Below, piece by piece: positions 55,314-63,895 of a stretch of 64,000 nt of DNA. The position numbers and the translations under genes were made by a program. The stretch's first letter is position 1, and each line of letters begins with the position of its first letter. Origin of the DNA: Clavibacter michiganensis subsp. insidiosus (GTDB lineage: Bacteria; Actinomycetota; Actinomycetes; Actinomycetales; Microbacteriaceae); the NCBI RefSeq assembly GCF_002240565.1, contig NZ_MZMO01000001.1:3038001-3102000 (forward strand), written 5' to 3'. The notes below the pieces were generated by a model. It saw nothing but the letters and a program-made list of their open reading frames with translations. It was not told the DNA's origin and did no database searches.

Positions 55314-56050
55314 GCGCCGACCCGACCGATCCCGCCGCCACCGCCGCGCGCGCCTCCATCCGCGTCCTGCTCGTCGACGACCAGGCGCTCGTGCGCGCCG
55401 GCATCCGCGTGATCCTCGAGAGCGAGGACGGCATCGAGGTGGTCGGCGAGGCCGCGGACGGCGAGGAGGGCGTGCGCCTCGCCGCCGCGCTCGCACCCGA
55501 CGTGATCTGCATGGACGTGCAGATGCCGCGCGTCGACGGCCTGGAGGCCACGCGCCGCATCGTCGCCGACCCGTCGATCCGGGCCGGCGTCCTCATGCTC
55601 ACCACGTTCGACCGCGAGGACTACCTCTTCACCGCGCTCGACGCGGGCGCGAGCGGGTTCGTGCTCAAGAGCGCGTCGCCCGAGTCGCTCGTGGAGGCCG
55701 TGCACGTGATCGCGCGGGGCGACGCGCTGCTCTCCCCCGACGTCACGCGCCGCGTCATCGAGCGCTTCGGCCGCGGATCCGAAGCCCCCGGTGAGGAGAC
55801 CGCCCCCGCCACGACGCCCACGATCCCCACGGATCCGCGCGTGCAGACGCTCACCGACCGCGAGCTCGAGGTGCTGCGCCTCCTCGCCGAGGGCCTCGCC
55901 AACGCGGAGATCGCGGAGCGCCTCTACCTCGGCGAGGCGACCGTGAAGACGCACGTCTCGCGCCTGCTGCTGAAGCTCGGCGTGCGCGACCGCGTGCAGG
56001 CCGTCGTCTTCGCGTACGAGCGCGGCATCGTGGTGCCGGGCGCGAGCTGA
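55310..56050 (+). CDS. NarL/LuxR-family response regulator
   Basis: 246 residues. Receiver domain VLLVDDQALVRAGIRVIL with phospho-Asp in VICMDVQMPR, Thr in LTTFDREDY and Lys in VLKSASPESL. Linker, then LuxR helix-turn-helix LTDRELEVLRLLAEGLANAE, then GEATVKTHVSRLLLKLGVRD. Partner of the kinase just upstream. Targets unknown. Convergent with the damaged transporter gene, which reads into its 3' end. Confidence 0.9.
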   Translation: MSADPTDPAATAARASIRVLLVDDQALVRAGIRVILESEDGIEVVGEAADGEEGVRLAAALAPDVICMDVQMPRVDGLEATRRIVADPSIRAGVLMLTTFDREDYLFTALDAGASGFVLKSASPESLVEAVHVIARGDALLSPDVTRRVIERFGRGSEAPGEETAPATTPTIPTDPRVQTLTDRELEVLRLLAEGLANAEIAERLYLGEATVKTHVSRLLLKLGVRDRVQAVVFAYERGIVVPGAS

Positions 56051-57325
56051 TCCGGTCGCCCTCGCCGCGAGCCCCGGGCCGCGACGTCCCCGCGCTCCTC
56101 GCGACGACGGCGCAGCGCCGACTCGTCCCTGCCCACGATGGCGAGCAGCACGATCGCGAGAGCGACGCACACGAGGATGAGCACGAAGGTCACGTCCCAG
56201 CCGAACGCGTGCACCGAGGCGCCGATGCCGGTCGAGGCGAGCGTCGCGCCGAGCACGTAGCCGAAGAGGCCCGTGAAGCCGGCCGCGGTGCCCGCGACCT
56301 CGCGGGGGCTGAGGTCGAGCGCCTGCAGGCCGATCAGCATGACCGGGCCGTAGATCAGGCCGCCGATGAGCACGAGCGCCGCGAGCGACACCCAGAGCGG
56401 GCCGTCCGCGGGCGAGAGCCAGTAGATCGCGACGGCCACGGCGATGCCCTCGCCGGGAGCGTGTAGACGAACACGTTGGCGAGCGCGAGGTTCACCATGG
56501 TGCGGTTGCCGATGACGTAGCGGCGGATGGTCGACCACGTCGACGCGCCCTCGTCGGCGGCGTCGGTCTCGACGGGCGCCGGGTCGTACCGGTGCTCCTC
56601 GATGGGCGGCAGGCCCTCGGACTCGGGGGTGTCGCGGAGGAGCGCGAAGGCGATCAGCGCGATGACGATGCAGACGATCGCCGGGAACCAGAACGCGCTC
56701 TGCCAGGTGCCGAAGGTCGCGATGGCGAGACCCGCGAGACCGCCCGCGCCGGCGCCGCCGACGTTGTGGGCGACGTTCCAGATGGCCGTCTTCCCGCCGC
56801 GCTCCGAGGTGGAGAACCAGTGCACGAGCGTGCGGCCGGACGGCGGCCAGCCCATCCCCTGGAAGAAGCCGTTGACGATCATGACCACGGCGAACAGCGC
56901 CACGGACGCGCCGACGGCCGGCACGAACGCGACCACGAGATTGGCGAACGCGGACAGCAGCAGGCCGATGGGCAGGAACCAGCGCGCGCTGCTGCGGTCG
57001 CTGACGATCGCGCTGAGGAACTTGCTGAACCCGTAGGCGAGGAGCACGCCGTTGGTGAGGATCCCGAGGCCGAGGGCGCTGAAGCCGTTCTCGTCGCGGA
57101 GGATCGTCGCCACCAGCGGCACGTTGTTGCGGATGAGGTAGGAGGCCGCGTAGCCGATGAAGATGCCGAGGAAGATGCCGAGGAAGACCTGCAGCGGAGG
57201 CGCGGGTAGGGGCGGGCGACGGTCGCGTCGTCGAGCCGGGGTGCGGGCGGCGGTGCCGCCATGAAGGTGAGGAGCCCGCGTCGGACGGCTGCCCCGTCGG
57301 GTCGGGTGCGCTGGTCGGTGGTCAT
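55924..57325 (-). pseudogene. OPA-family (GlpT/UhpT-like) organophosphate MFS transporter, broken
   Basis: Parts of one GlpT-like protein in different frames. ATG 57325 (GGGAGG upstream) gives MTTDQRTRPDGAAV up to ARPYPRLR; a missing G near 57199 (CGCTGCAGG where CGCTGGCAGG is expected) breaks the frame before QVFLGIFLGIFIGYAASYLI. The core follows, including GMGWPPSGRTLVHWFSTSER and IWNVAHNVGGAGAG. After NVFVYTL (about 56462) the sequence jumps to IAVAVAIYWLSPADG, lacking roughly 55-60 residues (about two TM) and changing frame. The tail runs into the response-regulator gene. Nonfunctional as written. Confidence 0.7.
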
Positions 57326-57408
57326 GGTGCTGCCTCCCGGTCGGCGCCTCGTCGCGCCGGAGACCACTCAACGCCTTCGTAAGACGATCGTCTGGGGAAG
57401 CGGCGAGA

Positions 57409-58191
57409 TCAGAACCCGCCGCGCTGCGACATCGGGGACAGCACGAGCTCGTCGATCCGCACGTGCGGCGGCGACGCGAGCACGAACATCGCGGCGCGGG
57501 CCACGTCGTCGGGGGTGAGCATCGCGGCGCGCTCGGCCGCGTCGGGCACGGTCGGCCGGAGCGCGAGGAAGTCGCTGTCGATGGTGCCCGGGCAGAGGTG
57601 CGTGGCGCGGATCCCGGCGCCCGCCTCCTGCGCGTTGAGGTCGCGCACGAGAGTCCCGAGCGCCGTCTTCGACGCGCTGTAGGCGACGCCCGCGCCCGGC
57701 GAATGGGTCCACGCGGCGTACGAGGAGACGAGCACGACCGTGCCGCCGGACGCCCGCAGCAGCGGGAGGGCGGCGGCCACCTGGTGCGCCGGGCCGGTGA
57801 GGTTGGTCGCGAGGATGCGGTCGAAGTCGGCGAGGTCCTGGTCGGCCCAGGAGCGGCGCGGGGCGTTGAGGCCGGCCGCGACCACGACGCCGTCGAGCCG
57901 GTCGAGGCCCGCCACGACGGCGGCGAGCGCGGCGTCGTCGGTCACGTCGAGCGGCGCGACGACCGCGGTGGATCCGGCCTCCTCGACGAGCGCGCGCGTC
58001 TCCTCGAGCGCCTGCCGGCGTCGGCCCGAGAGCACGAGGCGCCAGCCGTCGCGGGCCGCCGCGACGGCGGTCGCGCGACCGACGCCGGATCCCGCGCCGC
58101 TCACCCACAGGGTGCGCTGGCCCGCCGCTCCCTCCCCAGGCTCGTGGAGGTCGTGGTCGTCGTGCTGGTCGTGCGTCCGAGCTCCGGACAT
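57409..58191 (-). CDS. Short-chain dehydrogenase/reductase (minus-strand member of divergent pair)
   Basis: 260 residues. A His/Asp-rich N-terminal stretch (THDQHDDHDLHE) of 30 residues could bind metal or be disordered; then VSGAGSGVGRATAVAAARDG, VVAPLDVTDDAAL, VVVAAGLNAP in place of NNAG, and catalytic VAYSASKTALG. Start ATG 58191. Upstream of the damaged transporter on the same strand, so they may have formed one operon. Confidence 0.8.
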   Translation of the reverse strand: MSGARTHDQHDDHDLHEPGEGAAGQRTLWVSGAGSGVGRATAVAAARDGWRLVLSGRRRQALEETRALVEEAGSTAVVAPLDVTDDAALAAVVAGLDRLDGVVVAAGLNAPRRSWADQDLADFDRILATNLTGPAHQVAAALPLLRASGGTVVLVSSYAAWTHSPGAGVAYSASKTALGTLVRDLNAQEAGAGIRATHLCPGTIDSDFLALRPTVPDAAERAAMLTPDDVARAAMFVLASPPHVRIDELVLSPMSQRGGF

Positions 58192-58204
58192 GGCGGTCTC
58201 CCCT

Positions 58205-58220
58205 ACGTTGAGGGAAACGT
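58205..58220. promoter_or_regulatory. Inverted repeat ACGTT-N6-AACGT between divergent SDR genes
   Basis: Arms at 58205-58209 and 58216-58220 in the 52-bp gap, close to the ATGs of both genes. A site of this type suits a LacI- or GntR-like regulator; no regulator gene is adjacent. Confidence 0.4.
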
Positions 58221-58243
58221 TATTAGGACTGTGGGGAACACGC

Positions 58244-59053
58244 ATGCTCATCGACCTCCGCGACAGGGTCGTCGTCGTGTCCGGTGCCTCGCAGGGCATC
58301 GGCCGCGCGATCGCCGAGCGCTTCCTGGCCGAGGGGTGTCGGGTCTTCGGGCTCGACCTCCGCTTCCGCGACCCGCTGCCGGAGGGCATCACCGCGATCG
58401 TCGCCGACGTCACCGACCCGGCCTCCGTGCAGGCGGCGGTCGCGCAGGTGGTCGCGGAGGCCGGCCGGGTCGACGTGCTCGTGAACAACGCCGGGATCAA
58501 CGTCGAGGGGTCTGTCGAGACGCTCGAGCCCGCGCGCTTCCAGGCCGCGTTCGACGTCAACGTGGGCGGCGTGTTCCTGCTCTCGCAGGCCGTCATCCCG
58601 GCCATGAAGGCCGCGGGAGGCGGGCGGATCATCAACGCGGCGTCGTTCGCGGCGGTCATCCCGAGCGTCGGCGCGGCTGCCTACGGGGCGTCGAACGCCG
58701 CCGTCGTGCAGTTCACGCGCGTGCTCGCGAGCGAGCTCGGGCCGTGGGGCATCACCGTCAACGCGTACGCGCCCGGCATGATCCCGACGACCATGAACGG
58801 CTTCGCCGAGATGCCGGAGCCCGCGCAGGACCGCCTGCTCGACACGCTCAGCATCCGCCGGTGGGAGCGGCCCGACGACGTGGCCGACCTCCTCCTGTTC
58901 CTCGCGAGCGACCGCGCCGGATACATCACGGGCACGCTCGTCGACGTGAGCGGCGGCAAGCTCGCGACGCAGATGCCGCAGCGCGCGTACGAGGGCGCGG
59001 GCGCGCCGGAGCGCGGGCCGCGGGACGGCGCGGCCTCGGCGGATCCCCGATGA
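58244..59053 (+). CDS. Short-chain dehydrogenase/reductase, likely sugar (acid) dehydrogenase
   Basis: 269 residues: VSGASQGIGRAIAERFLAEG, LDLRFRDPLPEG (Asp after strand 2, NAD preference), VLVNNAGIN, INAASFAAVIPSVG with catalytic Ser, AYGASNAAVV where the usual Tyr-x3-Lys reads Y-G-A-S-N, so the catalytic Lys is replaced by Asn. Then VNAYAPGMIPTTM. Coupled by ATGA to an SMP-30 gene, a typical sugar dehydrogenase/lactonase pair. The missing Lys makes activity doubtful or altered. Confidence 0.75.
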   Translation: MLIDLRDRVVVVSGASQGIGRAIAERFLAEGCRVFGLDLRFRDPLPEGITAIVADVTDPASVQAAVAQVVAEAGRVDVLVNNAGINVEGSVETLEPARFQAAFDVNVGGVFLLSQAVIPAMKAAGGGRIINAASFAAVIPSVGAAAYGASNAAVVQFTRVLASELGPWGITVNAYAPGMIPTTMNGFAEMPEPAQDRLLDTLSIRRWERPDDVADLLLFLASDRAGYITGTLVDVSGGKLATQMPQRAYEGAGAPERGPRDGAASADPR

Positions 59054-59947
59054 GCGTCACCACGTGGGACGCCGTCCCGCTCGACACCGTCCGCTCCGAG
59101 CACGCCGAGGCGCCGCTCTGGGACGAGTCCCGCGGCACGCTCCTCTGGGCCGACCAGTACGTCGGCATCGTGCGCGAGGCCGCGCTGGATCCGGTCACCC
59201 TCGCGGTCGGGCCCGTCACCGAGATCCACGTGGGCGGCCCCGTCGGCGCGGTCGTGCGGCACGCGGATGGCGGCCACGTGCTCGCTGCGCGCGACGGCTT
59301 CGTCCGCCTCACGGGCGACGGCGCGCTGAGCCCGATGGCCGCCGTGCTCCCGGCCGACGGCGTCCGCCGCCGCATGAACGACGGCGAGGTGGATCCGCGC
59401 GGCCGGCTCTGGGCGGGATCCATGGCCTTCGACAAGACCCCCGGCGCGGGCGCGCTCTACCTCCTCGACCGCGGCCGCGCGACGACCGTGCTCGAGGGCG
59501 TCACCATCTCCAACGGCACCGCGTTCTCGGCCGACGGCACCGAGATGCTCTACATCGACACCCCCACCCAGCAGGTGCGCCGCTTCCGGGTCACCGACGA
59601 GGGCGGGCTGGCGGATCCCGAGGTGGTCGTCGAGATCGACCCCGCCGACGGCCACCCCGACGGCATGTGCGTCGACGACGAGGGGTTCCTGTGGGTCGCG
59701 CTCTGGGGCGGGAGCGAGGTGCGCCGCTACCCCCCCCCCCCCCGCGGGCGAGCACGTCGGGTCCGTGCGGGTCGACGCGCCCCAGGTGTCCAGCTGCGCC
59801 TTCGTCGGGCCCGACCGCGACATCCTCGTGATCACCACGTCGCAGGAGGGCTACTCATCCGAGGATTCCGCCCGGCATCCGCGCGCGGGGATGCTGTTCG
59901 CGGTGCGGCCGGGCGTCACGGGTCCGGCAGCGAGCGCCTACGCGTAG
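59050..59947 (+). pseudogene. SMP-30/gluconolactonase-like protein, frameshifted at a C14 run
   Basis: About 298 residues once repaired. Six-bladed propeller lactonase: SEHAEAPLWDESRGTLLWAD (metal Glu), RRMNDGEVDPRGRLWAGSM (Asn/Asp ligands), TISNGTAFSADGTEMLYIDT and DGHPDGMCVDDEGFLWVALW. After VRRY a run of 13 C following TAC shifts the frame; dropping one C continues as PAGEHVGSVRVDAPQVSSCA, then FVGPDRDILVITTSQEGYS, ending at 59947. It would hydrolyse an aldonolactone made by the upstream dehydrogenase. As written the reading frame is lost after about 227 residues. Confidence 0.75.
59730..59743 (+). repeat. Poly-C tract of 14
   Basis: Fourteen C in a row inside the SMP-30 coding region (the last C of a TAC codon plus 13). 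The longest homopolymer I see in the window. Confidence 0.9.
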
Positions 59948-60360
59948 GCGGTGATCGCGGCGGAGTCGACGAAGCCGGCCGGGCGGCCGGACCGGCGCGC
60001 GGCTCCCCCGGCGAGCACAGCCGACGCGGCCGCCACCACGACGCCGGCGAGCACGGCGGCGGCCACGGGGCCCACCGACGAGTGCGCGAGCACCAGGCCC
60101 GCGACGAAGGCGACGGCCTGCACGAGCCAGAGCGCGTGTATCCACCAGCGCCACGCCCCGCGGCGCATGGCCACGCGGTCGAGGCCACGGCGCACCTGGA
60201 TGAGCGCGGCCACCCGCACGACGAGCGACAGCGTCACCAGCGCGAGCCCGCTCAGGGCGAGGGGCGCGGTGCCGATGTCGGTGAGGATCAGCGCGAACAG
60301 CACGAACCCCGCGGCACCGGCCCCGTCGGCGACAGCCTGGACGACGGTGGAGATGCGCAT
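59938..60360 (-). CDS. Four-TM hypothetical membrane protein
   Basis: 140 residues: TM spans at about 5-27 (VQAVADGAGAAGFVLFALIL), 33-55, 75-92 (WIHALWLVQAVAFVAGLVLA) and 98-118. Basic loop RRGLDRVAMRRGAWRWW between the second and third. Not recognised. Its stop overlaps the end of the SMP-30 gene by 10 bases. Confidence 0.65.
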   Translation of the reverse strand: MRISTVVQAVADGAGAAGFVLFALILTDIGTAPLALSGLALVTLSLVVRVAALIQVRRGLDRVAMRRGAWRWWIHALWLVQAVAFVAGLVLAHSSVGPVAAAVLAGVVVAAASAVLAGGAARRSGRPAGFVDSAAITAYA

Positions 60361-60554
60361 GATCCGACCCTAGGAGCGGCGATCCCGCGGAGCCACCCAC
60401 GGCGGCGCCCCAGATGAGGGGCCGACGCGCCCCCGCCCCTCCCGTCCCCCTCGGGGTTCCCCCACCCGGTTCCCCCGCACGGCGGACGCCCCCGCGCGCC
60501 CACGCACCTAGCGTGAGCAGCACGGATCACCCATGCCCACCGAGGAGGCCATTC

Positions 60555-61436
60555 GTGCTCGAAGTCCAGAACGTCACGCGATCGTTCGGGGACCGTCGCG
60601 TCCTCGACGACGTGTCCTTCGCCGTGCGGCCGGGGAGGCTGACCGGCTTCGTCGGCGGCAACGGCGCCGGCAAGACCACCACCATGCGGATCATGCTCGG
60701 CGTACTCAGCGCCGACTCCGGCACCGTCTCGCTGAACGGGCGCGACCTCGGCACCTCGAGCCGCCGCACCTTCGGCTACATGCCCGAGGAGCGCGGCCTC
60801 TACCCGAAGATGAAGCTGCAGGAGCAGATCGTCTACCTCGGCCGCCTGCACGGCATGAGCGCCGCCGACGCGACCGCGAGCACCGAGCGACTGCTCGAGC
60901 GCCTCAGCCTCGGCGAGCGCCGCAACGACCCCATCGAGTCGCTGTCGCTCGGCAACCAGCAGCGGGCGCAGATCGCCGCGAGCCTCGTGCACGACCCCGA
61001 GGTGCTCGTGCTCGACGAGCCGTTCTCGGGCCTCGACCCGATCGCGGTCGAGACCGTCCTCGGCGTCCTCACCGAGCGGGCCGCGCAGGGCGTGCCCGTG
61101 CTCTTCTCCTCGCACCAGCTCGACATCGTGGAGCGCCTCTGCGACGACGTGGTCGTCATCGCCGAGGGCAGGATCCGCGCGTCGGGCGACCGCGAGCAGC
61201 TGCGCGACCAGCACAGCCGCCCACTCACGGAGCTGCAGATCGCGGGCGACGGCGGCTGGGTGCGCGACGTGCCCGGCGTCGAGGTCGTCGAGTTCGACGG
61301 CGGCTACGTGCTCTTCGAGGCCGACGAGGAGGCGCGCCAGCGCGTGCTCGCCGAGGCCGTCTCCCGCGGATCCGTCGCGGGCTTCACCCGCCGCCGCCCC
61401 ACCCTCAGCGAGATCTTCCAGGAGGTCGTCCAGTGA
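60555..61436 (+). CDS. ABC exporter ATPase (NatA-like)
   Basis: 293 residues. Walker A GGNGAGKTTTMRIML, Q-loop region GYMPEERGLYPKM, signature LSLGNQQRAQIAASL, Walker B VLVLDEPFSGLDP and switch His in FSSHQL. The C-terminal 80 residues form an accessory domain, as in NatA-type and drug ABC-2 systems. GTG 60555 follows GAGGAGG with six-base spacing. Overlaps the permease gene (GTGA). May export sodium, a lipid or a peptide. Confidence 0.85.
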   Translation: MLEVQNVTRSFGDRRVLDDVSFAVRPGRLTGFVGGNGAGKTTTMRIMLGVLSADSGTVSLNGRDLGTSSRRTFGYMPEERGLYPKMKLQEQIVYLGRLHGMSAADATASTERLLERLSLGERRNDPIESLSLGNQQRAQIAASLVHDPEVLVLDEPFSGLDPIAVETVLGVLTERAAQGVPVLFSSHQLDIVERLCDDVVVIAEGRIRASGDREQLRDQHSRPLTELQIAGDGGWVRDVPGVEVVEFDGGYVLFEADEEARQRVLAEAVSRGSVAGFTRRRPTLSEIFQEVVQ

Positions 61437-62563
61437 GCACCACCACCGCCACCCGACGGGGCACCGCCCCGACGTTCGCCCAGTCCACGATGCTCGTGAC
61501 GGGCCGCGAGGTGCGCATGCGCCTGCGCAGCAAGTCGTTCCTCATCAGCACCGGGATCCTGCTCGTCGGGATCCTCGTCTCCATCGTCGTCAGCGGCTTC
61601 CTCACCGCGAACGGCGGCCCCGGCAACGGCGATCCCACGCGCGTGGCCGTGGTCGGCTCCGCCCAGCAGGCCGTCTCGGGCGCCGCGTCGCTCGAAAGCG
61701 TGCCCGCCGACAGCATCGAGGACGCGCAGGCGATGGTGCGCGACGGCGACGTGGAGGCGGCGGTCGTCCCCGACACCCAGGCCGACTCCGACGGCGCCGT
61801 GCTCGTGATCGGCGACAGCTCCGCGCCCGACGGCGTCGTCAGCGCCCTCACCGACACCCCGCGCGTCGAGCTCCTGGACGAGCCGACCACGAACCCCGCC
61901 ATCGCCTACATCGTGGCGCTCGCGTTCGGCGTGGTGTTCTTCATCTCCGCGCTGACGTTCGGGCAGATCATCGCCCAGAGCGTGGTCGAGGAGAAGCAGA
62001 CGCGGGTGGTCGAGCTGCTCATGTCGACCATCCCCGTGCGGGCGCTGCTCGCCGGCAAGGTGCTCGGCAACAGCATCCTCGCGTTCACGCAGATCGCGCT
62101 CATCGCCCTGATGTCCGGCGTCGGCCTCCTCGTGACCGAGCAGACCGCGCTGCTCGCGATCGTCGGCCCCGCGGTGATCTGGTTCGTCGTGTTCTTCCTG
62201 TTCGGGTTCGTGCTGCTCGCGTCGCTCTTCGCGACGGCGGCCTCGCTCGTCTCCCGCCAGGAGGACGTCGGCGCCGTCACGGCCCCGGTCACGTACCTCG
62301 TGATGATCCCGTACTTCGCGGTCATCTTCTTCAACGACAACCCCGTGGTGATGACGGTCATGTCGTACATCCCGTTCTCGGCCCCGGTCGGGATGCCGAT
62401 GCGCCTGTTCCTCGGCGAGGCCCAGTGGTGGGAGCCGCTCGTGTCGCTCGCCGTGCTCATCGCGACGACCGCCGTGGTGGTGGCCCTCGGATCCCGCATC
62501 TACAGCAACTCGCTGCTCCGCACCGGATCCCGCGTGAAGCTGGAGGACGCGCTGAAGGGATGA
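61433..62563 (+). CDS. ABC-2 family permease (NatB-like)
   Basis: 376 residues. TM1 at about 37-57 (FLISTGILLVGILVSIVVSG), a large extracytoplasmic domain up to about 155, then five TM segments including FGQIIAQSVVEEKQTRVVEL, the conserved coupling helix of NatB/YhaP-type ABC-2 permeases, and DVGAVTAPVTYLVMIPYFAV. Partner of the ATPase just upstream. Confidence 0.85.
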   Translation: MSTTTATRRGTAPTFAQSTMLVTGREVRMRLRSKSFLISTGILLVGILVSIVVSGFLTANGGPGNGDPTRVAVVGSAQQAVSGAASLESVPADSIEDAQAMVRDGDVEAAVVPDTQADSDGAVLVIGDSSAPDGVVSALTDTPRVELLDEPTTNPAIAYIVALAFGVVFFISALTFGQIIAQSVVEEKQTRVVELLMSTIPVRALLAGKVLGNSILAFTQIALIALMSGVGLLVTEQTALLAIVGPAVIWFVVFFLFGFVLLASLFATAASLVSRQEDVGAVTAPVTYLVMIPYFAVIFFNDNPVVMTVMSYIPFSAPVGMPMRLFLGEAQWWEPLVSLAVLIATTAVVVALGSRIYSNSLLRTGSRVKLEDALKG

Positions 62564-62595
62564 CCCGCCCGCGCGACACCCTCGCGCCCCCGACG

Positions 62596-62634
62596 GCCCG
62601 GCCGCGTCCGCTCCCCCTGCGGATGCGGCCGGGC
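62596..62634. terminator. Terminator of the ABC exporter operon
   Basis: GCCCGGCCGC (62596-62605) pairs with GCGGCCGGGC (62625-62634), and GTCCGC/GCGGAT inside nearly extends the stem. Lies 33 bp after the permease stop and just before the DUF805 promoter. Confidence 0.6.
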
Positions 62635-62639
62635 GCCGC

Positions 62640-62645
62640 TACGGT
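62640..62645 (+). promoter_or_regulatory. -10 box TACGGT, leaderless promoter
   Basis: TACGGT, then 6 bases, then ATG 62652. Confidence 0.5.
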
Positions 62646-62651
62646 CGGCGC

Positions 62652-63092
62652 ATGACCGATGCGACGCCGCCCGGATCCCGCACGCCCCTCGAGCTGCCGC
62701 TGTACGGCGCGTCGTGGAGCGAGGCGATGCGGAGGTTCTTCCTCAAGTACTCGACGTTCCGCGGGCGCGCGAGCCGGAGCGAGTTCTGGTGGTGGGCGCT
62801 CACGGCGTTCGTCGCCACGTCCGCGCTCCAGACCCTGAGCGACCTGAACGCCGACCGCGATCCGCTCGGTCCGTTCGACGCGGTGATGATCACGGACCCG
62901 TGGGGCGCCGTCCTCGCCGTGCTCCAGCTGGCGGTCTTCATCCCGTCATTCGCGGTCTCGTGGCGTCGGCTGCACGACGTCGACCGCAGCGGCACGTGGA
63001 CGTTCATCAACTTCATCCCGGTCCTCGGGCAGATCGTGTACGTGATCATGACCGCGGGCCGGTCGCGGCCCGGCGGCGCGCGCTTCGACTGA
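62652..63092 (+). CDS. DUF805 membrane protein
   Basis: 146 residues. KYSTFRGRASRSEFWWWALT is the DUF805 opening (F-x-G-R-x-x-R-x-E-F/YW), then three TM stretches with WRRLHDVDRSGTWTFINFIP, the conserved R-R-L-H-D-x-x-x-S-G-W motif. Small inner-membrane protein of unknown role. A monocistronic unit. Confidence 0.85.
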   Translation: MTDATPPGSRTPLELPLYGASWSEAMRRFFLKYSTFRGRASRSEFWWWALTAFVATSALQTLSDLNADRDPLGPFDAVMITDPWGAVLAVLQLAVFIPSFAVSWRRLHDVDRSGTWTFINFIPVLGQIVYVIMTAGRSRPGGARFD

Positions 63093-63146
63093 CGCCCGCC
63101 CCGCCCGGCCGGACCGGGGATCTCCCTCGGCCCGGCCCGCTGACGG

Positions 63147-63827
63147 CTAGGAGCGGTCGGTGCCCTCGTCGTCGGTGCGGGTCGTGGCCGACCCGTCGAC
63201 CTCCACGCGGTCGCCCTGCACCTCGACCGTCGCGGGGCCGTCGACCTCGACGCGCGTGGCGCCATCGCCGTGCCCGTCGACGATCACGGTGACCTCCGGC
63301 GCGGATCCATGCGGCGCCGCGTAGGTGTCGAAGTCGGCGGCGTCGTCGTGGCGCTCCTCGGCCGCGTCGCGGGTCTCCTCGATGTCCGCCTTCGCGGAGT
63401 CGGCGAGCGCGGCGCCCGCGGGCGACTGCTCGTCGTCGAACGGGCCGTGCACGTCGGTCACGCGGATGTTGACGCGAACCGCGCCGGGCGCGATCTGGCG
63501 GGCGGCTCGGGCCACCTGCTCGCGGGTCTCGTCGACGACGTCCTGCACGGGCGTCGGGTACTCGACCACGAGGTCGATGTCGATCACGGTGCCGCCGGCC
63601 TCCTCGGAGACCGTGACGCCGGGGCCGGTGCTCGTGCCGCGGATCGCTCGCGACGCCGCGTCGAGCGCCCGCGCGGTCGTGCCGCCGAGGTGGTGCACGC
63701 CCGTGACGCCCGCGGCGGTCTCGGCCGCCGCGACGCCGATGCGGTGCGCGGCCGTCTCCCCCTCCGGGTGCGCGGGGTCGATGCCGGTCAGGTCGATGGG
63801 ACGGATGGCAGGTGCGGCGTCGTTCAC
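63147..63827 (-). CDS. Asp23/Gls24-family envelope stress-like protein
   Basis: 226 residues. Central Asp23 domain: IGVAAAETAAGVTGVHHLGG, TVIDIDLVVEYPTPVQDVVD and APGAVRVNIRVTDVHGP. The C-terminal 70 residues are acidic with a beta-repeat-like end (ATRVEVDGPATVEVQGDRVE). Family members are envelope-associated in actinobacteria and firmicutes. GTG 63827 with AAGGAG upstream. Next to an aquaporin gene on the same strand. Confidence 0.75.
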   Translation of the reverse strand: MNDAAPAIRPIDLTGIDPAHPEGETAAHRIGVAAAETAAGVTGVHHLGGTTARALDAASRAIRGTSTGPGVTVSEEAGGTVIDIDLVVEYPTPVQDVVDETREQVARAARQIAPGAVRVNIRVTDVHGPFDDEQSPAGAALADSAKADIEETRDAAEERHDDAADFDTYAAPHGSAPEVTVIVDGHGDGATRVEVDGPATVEVQGDRVEVDGSATTRTDDEGTDRS

Positions 63828-63895
63828 GGCGGTGCTCCTTCGGTGGTGCGGATGCGGATGTGTGCGTCGGCGCGGCGGCTGGCCGCGCGAGCGGA

